A stretch of 47,792 nt of DNA. Origin: Paracoccaceae bacterium (GTDB taxonomy: Bacteria; Pseudomonadota; Alphaproteobacteria; Rhodobacterales; Rhodobacteraceae). Below, piece by piece: positions 24,790 to 33,447 of the stretch. The stretch is from contig PAQV01000010.1 in NCBI GenBank assembly GCA_002709405.1, positions 46,142 through 93,933 of the forward strand, written 5' to 3'. Below the pieces are notes generated by a model that was not told the DNA's origin, ran no database searches, and saw only the letters and a list, made by a program, of their open reading frames with translations. Numbering within the stretch: position 1 is the first letter of the stretch; the number at the start of each line of letters is the position of its first letter. The position numbers were made by a program, and so were the translations under genes.

Positions 24790-25614
24790 ATGATTCAGTT
24801 CCGCTCTATCGCCCTTGCCCTGGCCGGCTCTGTCACCCTTGCCCTGGCGCTTGGCCCCACCCGCCTGACCGCTGGGGACACCAGTGACATCATCCGGCTA
24901 GAGGTCATCGACGGCGGCGCCACCAGTCGGGGCACCCAGCTGGCCGGTCTGCGCCTGACCCTGGCGCCCGGGTGGAAGACCTACTGGCGCAGCCCGGGCG
25001 ACGCGGGCATCCCCCCGGAATTCGACTGGTCGCGGTCGGACAACCTGGCCGCCGTGGCCATCACCTGGCCCACACCGCATCCCTTTGAACAATCCGGCCT
25101 GCGCACCATCGGCTACAAGGACAACGTGGTCCTGCCCGTCGAGCTGACCCCCCGGCAGGACGGCCAGCCGATCCGGCTGTCGGGCAGCATCGACCTGGGC
25201 GTGTGCAGCGATGTCTGCATTCCCGAGCGCCTGGATTTCGACGCGCTGCTGTCGCCCGAGGCCCCCCGGAGCGCGGCGATCTCTGCGGCCCTGGCGGCCC
25301 GCCCCTATTCAGCGTCCGAGGCAGGCGTCAGCCGGGTGACCTGCGCGCTCAGCCCGTCGGCCGACGGGCTGACGATCCGCGCGCGTATCACCATGCCCTC
25401 CGCCGGCGGCACCGAGGTCGCCGTCATCGAATCGGGTCAGCCGCTGATCTGGGCCTCGGAGCCGGTCACCCACCGCGACGGCGGCGTCCTGACCGCCACC
25501 AGCGAATTGATGCATGCCGAGGGCGGCGCGATCGCCCTGGACCGGTCGGCCGTGCGCCTGACCATCCTGGGCACCAACCACGCGGTCGACATTCGCGGCT
25601 GCGAGGCCGGGTAG
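24790..25614 (+). CDS. Secreted DsbD-alpha-like domain protein
   Basis: This is a 274-residue protein with an N-terminal signal peptide (about 1-28) and a domain like the periplasmic alpha domain of the thiol reductant carrier DsbD. The paired cysteines are Cys139 and Cys143 in LGVCSDVCIPE, and GWKTYWRSPGDAGIPP precedes them. Unlike DsbD, there is no transmembrane or thioredoxin part, so any reducing partner must be another protein. It lies 4 bp ahead of the NUDIX gene on the same strand. The final Cys, near residue 271, is unpaired. Confidence 0.85.
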   Translation: MIQFRSIALALAGSVTLALALGPTRLTAGDTSDIIRLEVIDGGATSRGTQLAGLRLTLAPGWKTYWRSPGDAGIPPEFDWSRSDNLAAVAITWPTPHPFEQSGLRTIGYKDNVVLPVELTPRQDGQPIRLSGSIDLGVCSDVCIPERLDFDALLSPEAPRSAAISAALAARPYSASEAGVSRVTCALSPSADGLTIRARITMPSAGGTEVAVIESGQPLIWASEPVTHRDGGVLTATSELMHAEGGAIALDRSAVRLTILGTNHAVDIRGCEAG

Positions 25615-25618
25615 CGCG

Positions 25619-26038
25619 ATGACCCGGCGCCCCCTTCTTGGCGCCATTGCCGTGGTGGTGCAGGACGGCCACGTCTTGCTGGCCCGGCGCCGCAAGGAGC
25701 CCGATGCCGGGCTGTGGGGCTATCCCGGCGGCCACGTGGAACTAGGCGAAACCGCCCTGGCCGCCGCCGCCCGCGAGTTGCTGGAGGAAACCGGCGTCAC
25801 CGCCACGCCGGTCGAGTACCTGACCAATATCGACGTGATCCTGCCCGCCACGGATGGCGCGACGGGGGTGCATTTCCTACTGGCCGCCGTGCTCTGCCGC
25901 TACGTGTCAGGCACGCCCGCCCCCGCCGATGACGTGTCCGAGGCCGCCTGGGTCCCGGTCGACCAGGTCCTGTCCGGTGTCCTGCCGATGAGCGACAAGG
26001 TCGACACCGTCCTGCGCCTGGCCCTGGCCCGCCCCTGA
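25619..26038 (+). CDS. NUDIX hydrolase
   Basis: This is a 139-residue pyrophosphohydrolase with a perfect NUDIX box, GHVELGETALAAAARELLEE followed by TGV, giving the metal-binding REXXEE helix. Strands upstream (LGAIAVVVQDGHVLLARRR) are typical of MutT or ADP-ribose-type NUDIX proteins. The substrate cannot be read from sequence. It follows the DsbD-alpha-like gene by 4 bp and is convergent with the RND pump gene, 23 bp away. Confidence 0.92.
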   Translation: MTRRPLLGAIAVVVQDGHVLLARRRKEPDAGLWGYPGGHVELGETALAAAARELLEETGVTATPVEYLTNIDVILPATDGATGVHFLLAAVLCRYVSGTPAPADDVSEAAWVPVDQVLSGVLPMSDKVDTVLRLALARP

Positions 26039-26061
26039 GGACGACACCGAGGGCGGACCTT

Positions 26062-29000
26062 TCACCCTGCCTTTGCCTGCCGTCCCGCCACGATGGACGC
26101 CACGATGTTCACCGTGAAGGTGATCAGCGCCGTGCCCGCCACGAACAGGATCAGCGCCGCTGACAGCGGCCGGGCGTTGGCCAGCCGGGGCATCGCCTCG
26201 GCCAGGGCATCGGGCAGACCGCCAGTCAGGGTGGTCACACCGATGGTCACCGCAAGCCAGGCCCCGACGATGGCGCAGGTCACGACCATCGCGCTGGCGA
26301 TCGGGCGCGGAGCCCTGAAGATCCGGCGCAGCGCCGCGAAAGGCCGGGCCACGTCGCGTTGGATAGCGATCAGGGCCGGCACCACAAGCAGAACCAGCAC
26401 CATACCGAAGCCCAGGCCGTAGCACAGCGTAATCACCGTGGGCTTGAGGAACTGCGCCTGCACGGATGTCTCGTAAAGCAGCGGGGCCAGGCCCAGCACC
26501 GTGGTCAGGGTGGTCAGCAGCACCGGCCGCAACCGGTCGGCCGTGCCGTCGATGATGGACGGCAACAGGCCCCTCTCTTCGGCATATTCGTCGATCGTCG
26601 TCACCAGCACGATGGAATCGTTGATGATGATCCCCGTCATGCCCAGCAGGCCCACGACTGTGAACATCGACAGGGGCACCTGCCAGATGTAGTGGCCATA
26701 GATCGTCCCCACGAGCCCGAAGGGAATGATCGCCATGACCACGAAGGGCCGCGTCCAGCTGGCAAAGACCCAGGCCAGCGACAGGTAGATCCCGGTCAGC
26801 GACAGGATCAGGCCGATCTGCGCGTTCTCCAGGAATTCGCGTTCCTGTTCGCGCAGACCCGAGACCCGCCACTCGACCTGGCGTTCCTCGGAGATGCGGG
26901 GCAGGATCTCTTCCTCCAGGGCAGCCGTGATTTCCGCCGCCCGCGCCGGATCGTCCTCGGAAATGTCGCCGGTCACCGAAATCAGCCGAATGCCGTTTTC
27001 GCGCCGCACGGTGGAAAACCCGGATTTCGAACGCACGCTGACGATGTCGGCCAGGGGCACGTAATTGCCCGCGGGCGTGCGCATCTGGGTGCGTTCCAGG
27101 AAATCTGCCGTCAACTCGCCTTCGGGCAGTTCGATCCGGATCGCGGCCGAGCGCGGCCCGTCAGGATAGGTCGCCGCCTCGATCCCGTTCAGCTTGGCCC
27201 GCAGCGCACGGCCCAGCGTGTCGATGGTAAATCCAAGCGCCTCTCCCTGGGCGGTCAGATCCAGGATCAGCTCTTCCTTGTCATAGGCCAGGTTGTCCTG
27301 GACGGCCGACACCTCGGGATAGCGCGAGACGGCCGTCTTCAGATCTTCTGCCGCGTCCTTCAGCACCTGCACGTCGGCCCCGAAGAACTGCACATCCAGC
27401 GAATCGCCCCCCGGACCCGATCGCCAGCCCCGGAAAGACACCGTTTCGGCCTTGGGATGGTTGACGACCTCGTCCTGCAGGGCGGCCACGAAGGCAAAGC
27501 TGGAATAGGGGCGGCTGTCGGGGTCGATCAGCTCGATGGAAATGGAGCCCAGCAAGTCTTCGTCCTTGCTGTCGGCCCCCGCCAGGCCAAAGCCCGCGTT
27601 GCCACCGATTTCGGCCATGACATAGTCCAGCGGGTTGGCGCCGTATTCCTCTTCGTAGCGCTTGGCCACGGTATCGGTCGCGCGCTGCAGCTCGCGCATC
27701 ATTTCGAAGGTTTCTTCGCGGCTGGCCCCTTCGAGCATGGCGAAGTTGCCGGTGATGGACCCCTGTTCGGGCGCATTGAAGAACCGCCACTGGACATCGC
27801 CGCTGAAGAACATCGCTGCCTGGCTGGCCAGCAGGGCAATGGTTCCGGCCAGCACCACGTAGCGCCCCCAGATGACCCAGGCCATGACCGGGCGGAACAC
27901 CGCGTCCCGGGCCCAGGTAAAGCCCTTGTTCACCACCCGGTTCGGCCAGTCGTACCAGTGATCCTTGGCCGTATGCGCCACGGCCTTGGACATGTGGTGC
28001 GGCAGGATCAGGAAGCATTCCACCAGCGAGGCCGCCAGCACCACGATCACGGTGAACGGAATGTCCTGGATCAGGTCTCCGAACCGGCCACCGATGGCGG
28101 TCAGGCCAAAGAAGGCGATGACCGTGGTCAGGGTGGCGGAAAAGACCGGCATCGACATCTTCTCGGCCGCCCGTTCGGCGGCCACCACCGGGTGTTCGCC
28201 CAGTTCGCGGGCGCGGTAATCGGTATGTTCGCCCACCACGATGGCATCATCGACGACGATGCCCAACGTGATGATCAGCCCGAACAACGAGATCATGTTG
28301 ATGGTGATGCCGAAGGCGAACATCAGCGCGATGGCCGCGAACATGGCCGCCGGGATGCCTGCGGCCACCCAGAAGGCGATCCGCGCGTTCAGGAACAGGA
28401 ACAGCAGCACGACGACCATGACCAGCCCGACGGTGCCGTTGTCGACCAGGATATCCAGCCGTTCGGAAATCGCCTGGGCCTGTGTGCGGATCAGGTCCAG
28501 CGTCACCCCCTGGGGTAGGGACGCCTGCATCTCGGCCACGACATCCTCGACGATGTGCTGAACCTCGATGGCGTCGCCGTTCTGCGCCCGGTCGATGCGG
28601 ATCGACACCGCCGGGTTGGGCCCGACGAAGTAGGTGCGCGCGCGGTCCGTGCCCTCGACCCGGATGGTGGCCACGTCGCCGATGGTCAGCTTGGAATTGT
28701 CGGCATTGGACCGCAGCACAATCGAGGCGATTTCATCGGCCGAGCGCTTTTCGGTGCCGGTGCGCACCCGGGCATTGGCCCCGGTGACATCGCCCGCCGG
28801 ATCGGCGTTGACCTCGCCAGCCACGGCGGTGGCGATTTCCTCCATCGTGACGTCGTACTGGATCAGGTTTGACGAGGGCACCTCGACGATGGTTTCCGGA
28901 GCGGCCACCCCCCGGATCGTCGTCCGCGTCACGCCCACGGCAAACAGGCGGGTGACCAGTTCGTCGGCGAAAAGTCCCAGTTGCCGGGGCTCGACCGGGC

Positions 29001-29454
29001 CCGTGATCACGACATCGGTCACGCGGTCGCGCCAGGCTCCGCGCCGGACGATCGGGTCGTCGGCCTCTTCGGGCAGGGTCGTCAGGGCCTCGACCGCCGT
29101 TTGCACGTCGTCGGCGGCGCGGGCCATGTCCCAGCCCGGTTCAAATTCCAGGATGATGGTCGCGGTGCCCTCTTTCGAGGTCGAGGTCGAGCTTTCGACC
29201 CCTTCGACGGCCAGCAGCGACGGTTCCATGACCTGCACGATGCCGCCGTCGACATCCTCGGGTCCGGCGCCTTCCCAGACCACCGTCGTGGTCACCGTGT
29301 CGAAGATCACGTCGGGGAAGAACTGCGCTCGCATGTTGGGGATCGCCGCGGTGCCCAGCACCAGCAGGACCATCAGCAGAAGGTTCGCCGCCGTCCGGTG
29401 GCGGGTGAAATAGGACAGCAGACCGCCCGCGGCCGGAGGAAGATTGCGGATCAC
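26062..29454 (-). CDS. RND efflux permease with two extra C-terminal helices
   Basis: This is a 1130-residue inner-membrane proton antiporter of the AcrB/MexB class. The relay residues are present in helix 4 (GIVVDDAIVVGEHTD). Standard RND pumps end soon after helix 12, here near residue 1032. This one continues through an Arg/Pro-rich linker and two more hydrophobic stretches at about 1052-1073 and 1096-1122. It starts 3 bp after the adaptor gene's stop, so the pair is one unit. No outer-membrane channel gene is in the window. Substrates are unknown. The early segment NMRAQFFPDVIFDTVTTTVVW (in parts) resembles the divergent RND group rather than AcrB itself. Confidence 0.92.
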   Translation of the reverse strand: MIRNLPPAAGGLLSYFTRHRTAANLLLMVLLVLGTAAIPNMRAQFFPDVIFDTVTTTVVWEGAGPEDVDGGIVQVMEPSLLAVEGVESSTSTSKEGTATIILEFEPGWDMARAADDVQTAVEALTTLPEEADDPIVRRGAWRDRVTDVVITGPVEPRQLGLFADELVTRLFAVGVTRTTIRGVAAPETIVEVPSSNLIQYDVTMEEIATAVAGEVNADPAGDVTGANARVRTGTEKRSADEIASIVLRSNADNSKLTIGDVATIRVEGTDRARTYFVGPNPAVSIRIDRAQNGDAIEVQHIVEDVVAEMQASLPQGVTLDLIRTQAQAISERLDILVDNGTVGLVMVVVLLFLFLNARIAFWVAAGIPAAMFAAIALMFAFGITINMISLFGLIITLGIVVDDAIVVGEHTDYRARELGEHPVVAAERAAEKMSMPVFSATLTTVIAFFGLTAIGGRFGDLIQDIPFTVIVVLAASLVECFLILPHHMSKAVAHTAKDHWYDWPNRVVNKGFTWARDAVFRPVMAWVIWGRYVVLAGTIALLASQAAMFFSGDVQWRFFNAPEQGSITGNFAMLEGASREETFEMMRELQRATDTVAKRYEEEYGANPLDYVMAEIGGNAGFGLAGADSKDEDLLGSISIELIDPDSRPYSSFAFVAALQDEVVNHPKAETVSFRGWRSGPGGDSLDVQFFGADVQVLKDAAEDLKTAVSRYPEVSAVQDNLAYDKEELILDLTAQGEALGFTIDTLGRALRAKLNGIEAATYPDGPRSAAIRIELPEGELTADFLERTQMRTPAGNYVPLADIVSVRSKSGFSTVRRENGIRLISVTGDISEDDPARAAEITAALEEEILPRISEERQVEWRVSGLREQEREFLENAQIGLILSLTGIYLSLAWVFASWTRPFVVMAIIPFGLVGTIYGHYIWQVPLSMFTVVGLLGMTGIIINDSIVLVTTIDEYAEERGLLPSIIDGTADRLRPVLLTTLTTVLGLAPLLYETSVQAQFLKPTVITLCYGLGFGMVLVLLVVPALIAIQRDVARPFAALRRIFRAPRPIASAMVVTCAIVGAWLAVTIGVTTLTGGLPDALAEAMPRLANARPLSAALILFVAGTALITFTVNIVASIVAGRQAKAG

Positions 29455-29457
29455 CTA

Positions 29458-31236
29458 TCAGCCTCCGATGCGGGATTCGATGCGCTGGACCACCGGCGCG
29501 GGCACCTGGTCCTGGTCCAGGGCGCCCAGGAGACGAGCCTTGACGTCCTCGGGCATGCGCTTGTTTTCGGTGACGAAGGATTTCAGCCGCTCGCGCCGCT
29601 CCGGTGTCAGGGTCAGCATCGACGGGTCCGCGACAGCCTGTTCCGCCCTGAGGCCCGTATCTGTGGTATCGGGCGTGTCGGCCGTATCCGCCATGTCCGG
29701 GGCACCGGCCGTGTCGGCAGGCGCGGGGTCGGCAGGCGCAGGGTCGGCGGTCTCTGGCGAAAGCGTTGCCGTGTCGTTCGGCACGACGTCGGTATCTGCA
29801 CCGGTCCCGGCAGCCGTTTCAACCATCGTTTCATCCGTTTGGGCACGCGTCACCTCTTCGGCAACATCGGGCACGTCCGTCAGCTCGGTCACGGCGTCCG
29901 GCGTTGGCTCGTCCAAATCCTCGGGTGCGGGATCGGCCTGCCCCGAAACCTCTGGTTCGTCGGCCACCTCGGGGCGGATCGGACGCACGCTGATGCCCGG
30001 CCCCAGAAGCGGGGTCCGCCCGATGACGACCTCCTGCCCTTCCAGGTCATCGCCGCGCAGCAGCACCGTATCGCCCTGACGCCGCACCAGCGTCACCGGC
30101 AGGGCGCGCAGGCGGTCGTCGTCGCCCAGCACCAGGACGGTCAGGTTGGCATCCATCGTCGAGGCCGGAAGCCGGGCCACGTCGTGCAACTCCGGCTCCT
30201 CGACATGGACAGTCACGAAATCGCCGGGCTTGAACCCCGGGGCAGAGTCCAGCCGCGCGAACAGCAGCCGGCCGGACTGGCCGCTGCCCACTGCCGCGCT
30301 GTCGCGGCTGACGCGGCCCGCAGCCCTCAGGTCCACCCCGGCGATATCCAGGTTCACCGACACCGGCGCATCCAGCAGCGAGCCATCCTCGGACAACAGG
30401 CGCACGTATTGGGCCGTGGAAATGCGGAAGGCGACCTCCAGGACATCGGGATCGACCAGGCTGGCGATCTGTTCGTTCATCTGCACCAGCCGGCCCTCGA
30501 CCAGCGTCACGTTGCTGAGCGTGCCGTCGAATTCGGCGGTGATGCGGGTGTCTTCCAGGTCACGCTCGGACGTGTGCAAGGCAATCTGCACCCGGTTGAG
30601 CGTCGTCTGCGCCTGGTCGACCCGCGCCTCGGCCTGGGCCACCGACATCCGGCTGGCCAGCACCGACTGGCGCGCCTGCGCCGCCGCCAGTTCGGCCGAT
30701 TCGACGGCGGCCGCGGTACCCACGCCCCGGTCGTTCAGGTTGACCTGGCGCTGATAGGCCTTTTCGCGCAGATCCGCCTGTTCGCGCGCCGCTTTCAATT
30801 CGTCCTGCGCCAGCACCAGCCCGCGATCGGCATCGCGCACCTCGGCCTCGGCATCCATCAGGTCGCTGCGCGCCCGGTTCAGCGCCGCCTCGGCATCGGC
30901 GGGATCCAGTTCGATCAGCAATTCCCCGGCCGTCACGGTCCCGCCTTCGACGAAATTCTCGGACAGGTAGACAACTCGACCCTGCGAAGAGGCCCGCAAT
31001 TCCAACGTCCTGCGGCTTTGCACCTCGCCGAAGGCTTCCAGGATCGGGGTGACCGACCCGTATTCAGCCGTGACAACGTTGACCGCGAACACACGTTCGC
31101 GCGCCTGGGGCGTGTGCACCTCGGCGTTCATCTTTTCCCGGATCGCGCCAATGATGGTCTGACCCGCGTGGATCAGCAGGGCCAGCGACACCGCGGCGAG
31201 AAACACACCGACCAGGCTTTGTCTTAGAAATTTCAT
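29458..31236 (-). CDS. RND periplasmic adaptor with long acidic C-terminal linker
   Basis: This is a 592-residue membrane fusion protein. It has an N-terminal membrane anchor (about 6-24), a lipoyl/barrel-sandwich hybrid split around a coiled-coil hairpin (about 115-215), then beta-barrel and membrane-proximal domains to about 420. Ordinary adaptors end there. Residues 425-535 are a low-complexity Asp/Thr/Pro/Ala stretch with short repeats such as DPAPADPAPADTA. Residues 536-592 are helical (LTPERRERLKSFVTENKRM in part). It forms a tight pair with the downstream RND permease. The 96-bp gap to moaB upstream is AT-richer than its surroundings and may hold a promoter. Confidence 0.88.
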   Translation of the reverse strand: MKFLRQSLVGVFLAAVSLALLIHAGQTIIGAIREKMNAEVHTPQARERVFAVNVVTAEYGSVTPILEAFGEVQSRRTLELRASSQGRVVYLSENFVEGGTVTAGELLIELDPADAEAALNRARSDLMDAEAEVRDADRGLVLAQDELKAAREQADLREKAYQRQVNLNDRGVGTAAAVESAELAAAQARQSVLASRMSVAQAEARVDQAQTTLNRVQIALHTSERDLEDTRITAEFDGTLSNVTLVEGRLVQMNEQIASLVDPDVLEVAFRISTAQYVRLLSEDGSLLDAPVSVNLDIAGVDLRAAGRVSRDSAAVGSGQSGRLLFARLDSAPGFKPGDFVTVHVEEPELHDVARLPASTMDANLTVLVLGDDDRLRALPVTLVRRQGDTVLLRGDDLEGQEVVIGRTPLLGPGISVRPIRPEVADEPEVSGQADPAPEDLDEPTPDAVTELTDVPDVAEEVTRAQTDETMVETAAGTGADTDVVPNDTATLSPETADPAPADPAPADTAGAPDMADTADTPDTTDTGLRAEQAVADPSMLTLTPERRERLKSFVTENKRMPEDVKARLLGALDQDQVPAPVVQRIESRIGG

Positions 31237-31332
31237 TTCAAACTACCTTCGGCACAAGCACCGCCCTTAATTACGGGGACCCGAAATGGGCCTGAGAGAT
31301 GGAATACATCATCAGTATAACGCGCGCTGAAA

Positions 31333-31875
31333 TCATTTCCGTCGCAGATGCTCATCCAATCTGGGCAGGATTTCGACAAAATTGCACGGCCGGTGACGAA
31401 AATCGAGTTGGCGGCCCAAAATTTCATCCCAGGCGTCCTTGCACGCCCCCGGGCTGCCGGGCAGCGCAAACAGGTACGTCCCCCCCGCCACGCCTGCCGT
31501 CGCCCGGCTTTGCACCGCGCTTGTGCCGATCTTCTGCATCGACACGATGGTGAACACGGTGCCAAAGGCGTCGATCTCTTTTTCGTAGACGTCGCGGTGG
31601 GCCTCGACCGTGACATCGCGGCCGGTCAGGCCCGTCCCCCCGGTCGAGATCACGACGTCGATATCCGGGTCGGCCACCCAGGCGCGCAGCCGGTCGGCGA
31701 TCCGGTCGCGTTCATCGGGCAGGATGTCGCGGGCGGCGAGGTCATGCCCGGCGGCGGCGATCCGGTCGACCAGTACCTGGCCCGAGCGATCGTCCTCCAA
31801 CCCGCGGCTGTCCGACACCGTCAGGACGGCGATGCGCACCGGGATGAAATCGAGGCTTTCGTCTATGCGGGACAT
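31333..31875 (-). CDS. moaB: Molybdenum cofactor biosynthesis protein MoaB
   Basis: This is a 180-residue MoaB/Mog-fold protein. The molybdopterin-binding loop STGGTGLTGRDVTVEA and the later FALPGSPGACKDAWDEI are both complete. In bacteria with MoeA and no Mog, MoaB-type proteins are thought to adenylylate molybdopterin, which would pair with the MoeA fusion at 13.5 kb. It follows the metallophosphoesterase by 37 bp on the same strand and is followed by the RND adaptor after 96 bp. Confidence 0.93.
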   Translation of the reverse strand: MSRIDESLDFIPVRIAVLTVSDSRGLEDDRSGQVLVDRIAAAGHDLAARDILPDERDRIADRLRAWVADPDIDVVISTGGTGLTGRDVTVEAHRDVYEKEIDAFGTVFTIVSMQKIGTSAVQSRATAGVAGGTYLFALPGSPGACKDAWDEILGRQLDFRHRPCNFVEILPRLDEHLRRK

Positions 31876-31912
31876 CGCGGGCTCCGTTTATTGATGTGCG
31901 GCCGGGTGCGGA

Positions 31913-32512
31913 TCAGGGGGTCAGGTCGAACACGTGGCCCTTCGGCCCGAGGTTGACGATCTCGGTCGCCCCGATGGTGCCCCGGATCCCCCAACTGTCG
32001 TGGATATGGCCGCAGACGGCCAGGCGCGGCTGGATGCGGGCGACGGCATCGCGGATCGCCGTGGACCCGACCGACAGCCCGTTCGAGGTCACGTCGGCGA
32101 TGCCCTTGGGCGGCGAATGCAGGACCAGGATGTCGGCGGCCTGGCACTTGGCCAGGGCGGCTTCGGCCTGGGCCTCGGTCAGGTCGCAGGACCAGTCTCC
32201 GAACGGCGTCGGCGGGATGCCGTAGCCCAGCCCGAAGATCGTCAGCCCGGCGGCCCGGGTTTCCGTCCCGTGCAGGACCGTCGTGGTATCGCCGGCGGCC
32301 GCGCCCAGTTCTTCGGCGCTTTCGGCATTGCCGGGCACGGCGATCAGCGGGGCGGCCAGGCCGGACAGAAGCGCCATCGCCTCGGGCAGGCCCTGGCGCA
32401 TGTTGCAGAAATCCCCGGCGCCGATGGCCAGGTCGGCCCCGGCGCTGGCCTCGACCAGGGCCGCGGCGGCGGAAGGCGATGCATGGAGGTCGGAAAAGGC
32501 GAATATCTTCAT
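31913..32512 (-). CDS. Calcineurin-like metallophosphoesterase
   Basis: This is a 199-residue phosphoesterase with the metal motifs in order: FSDLHAS (DxH), GAGDFCN (GD), VPGNAE (GN), LHSPP and VCGHIHDSWG (GHxH). It is short and lacks extra domains, like YfcE-type or icc-like phosphodiesterases. The start at 32512 opens directly with MKIFAFSDLH, as expected for the fold. It lies 4 bp behind the uracil-DNA glycosylase gene, so the two are co-transcribed. The substrate is unknown. Confidence 0.88.
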   Translation of the reverse strand: MKIFAFSDLHASPSAAAALVEASAGADLAIGAGDFCNMRQGLPEAMALLSGLAAPLIAVPGNAESAEELGAAAGDTTTVLHGTETRAAGLTIFGLGYGIPPTPFGDWSCDLTEAQAEAALAKCQAADILVLHSPPKGIADVTSNGLSVGSTAIRDAVARIQPRLAVCGHIHDSWGIRGTIGATEIVNLGPKGHVFDLTP

Positions 32513-32516
32513 ATGG

Positions 32517-33293
32517 TCAGGCAGGTCCCAATCGTGCGCGCAGCGCCAGCATGTCGGCCCAGGCCTCGCGCTTGGCCGTGGGCGTGCGGAGCAGGTAGGC
32601 GGGGTGAAAGGTCGGCAGGGCCGGTTTGCCAACGGCCTGGTCCCACCGGCCGCGCAGCCGGGTGATGCCCTTCTTGCCCAGCAGCGCCTGGCAGGAAATA
32701 TTGCCCATGATCACAAGGACTTCGGGCGCGGCCAGCCGGATATGAGCCGCCAGGAACGGCTTCATCATGGCAATTTCGTCGGGCCGTGGGTCGCGGTTCT
32801 GCGGCGGCCGCCAGGGCAGGACATTGGCGATATAGACATTCTCTGCGCGGCTCAGCCCGATCGGCGCCAGCATCCTGTCCAGCAACTGGCCCGCCCGGCC
32901 GACAAAGGGCCGGCCCTCGCGATCTTCGTCGCGCCCGGGCGCCTCGCCGATCACCATGACCCGCGCGCCCGGCACGCCATCGGAAAACACCGTCGTGCGC
33001 GCGCCCTTCTTCAGGTCGCACCATTCGAAGGCCTCCAGGGCCGCGCGCAAGGCCTCCAGGCTGCCCGCAGCCCGCGCGGCCTTTTCTGCCATGTCCACCG
33101 GGTCGGGTTCGGCGATGGCCGGAGGCGCGGCAGGTCCGGGGGCAGCCGGCGCGACGGCCGCCTGTCCGCGCGCCGTGGGAACCGTCAAGCCATAGCGGTC
33201 GACCGGCGCGTCGCAGATGGCCTCTGTCGCGCCCAGTTCGACCTGCCAGGCCAGCAGCGCCTGAGCGGCGTGGATATCCGGTTCCAAACCCAT
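32517..33293 (-). CDS. Uracil-DNA glycosylase, family-4-like without Fe-S cysteines
   Basis: This is a 258-residue DNA repair enzyme of the UDG superfamily. Motif A GEAPG is at 116-120, followed by DEDREGRPFVG, then RPPQNRDPRPDE and motif B HPAYLLR from His230, all as in family 4. However, the cysteines that bind the 4Fe-4S cluster in that family are gone: the N-terminal Cys-x2-Cys reads CDLK (92-95), Trp161 replaces the Cys before RPPQN, and the next ligand region (IAMMKPF) has none. An Ala/Pro-rich linker spans about 41-66. It heads the unit with the phosphoesterase and is divergent from pyrB. Confidence 0.85.
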   Translation of the reverse strand: MGLEPDIHAAQALLAWQVELGATEAICDAPVDRYGLTVPTARGQAAVAPAAPGPAAPPAIAEPDPVDMAEKAARAAGSLEALRAALEAFEWCDLKKGARTTVFSDGVPGARVMVIGEAPGRDEDREGRPFVGRAGQLLDRMLAPIGLSRAENVYIANVLPWRPPQNRDPRPDEIAMMKPFLAAHIRLAAPEVLVIMGNISCQALLGKKGITRLRGRWDQAVGKPALPTFHPAYLLRTPTAKREAWADMLALRARLGPA

Positions 33294-33396
33294 GCGGCCA
33301 AGCTATGCCGCCCCGCAGCAGAGGTAAATGGCCGGCAACGCCCGATCCGACCCGGGACGGACCGACGTGATCGCCCAGGCGGATGCCCGGACAGGC

Positions 33397-33425
33397 TTGT
33401 CGCCCCCCGCGCCCCTTCCTATAAC
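33397..33425 (+). promoter_or_regulatory. Candidate promoter of pyrB
   Basis: TTGTCG (33397-33402) and TATAAC (33420-33425) are separated by exactly 17 bp and lie 22 bp before the pyrB ATG. This is the best housekeeping-type promoter I see in the window. The short leader leaves no room for a pyrimidine attenuator. Confidence 0.6.
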
Positions 33426-33447
33426 CGCCCCGTAAGCGAGGGCCCCC

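Noticed and set aside
26359-28518. A 719-codon open frame on the plus strand
   Set aside because: It is antisense to the RND permease. The composition (many His, Gln, Arg and Gly) is typical of a shadow frame.
28981-31227. A 748-codon open frame on the plus strand
   Set aside because: It is antisense to the RND permease end and the adaptor gene. No recognisable domain or start signals.
33294-33330. Possible promoter of the UDG gene (TTTACC, 17 bp, TAGCTT on the minus strand)
   Set aside because: The -10 box matches poorly and lies about 6 bp from the start codon, which would require a leaderless message. Evidence is too weak.
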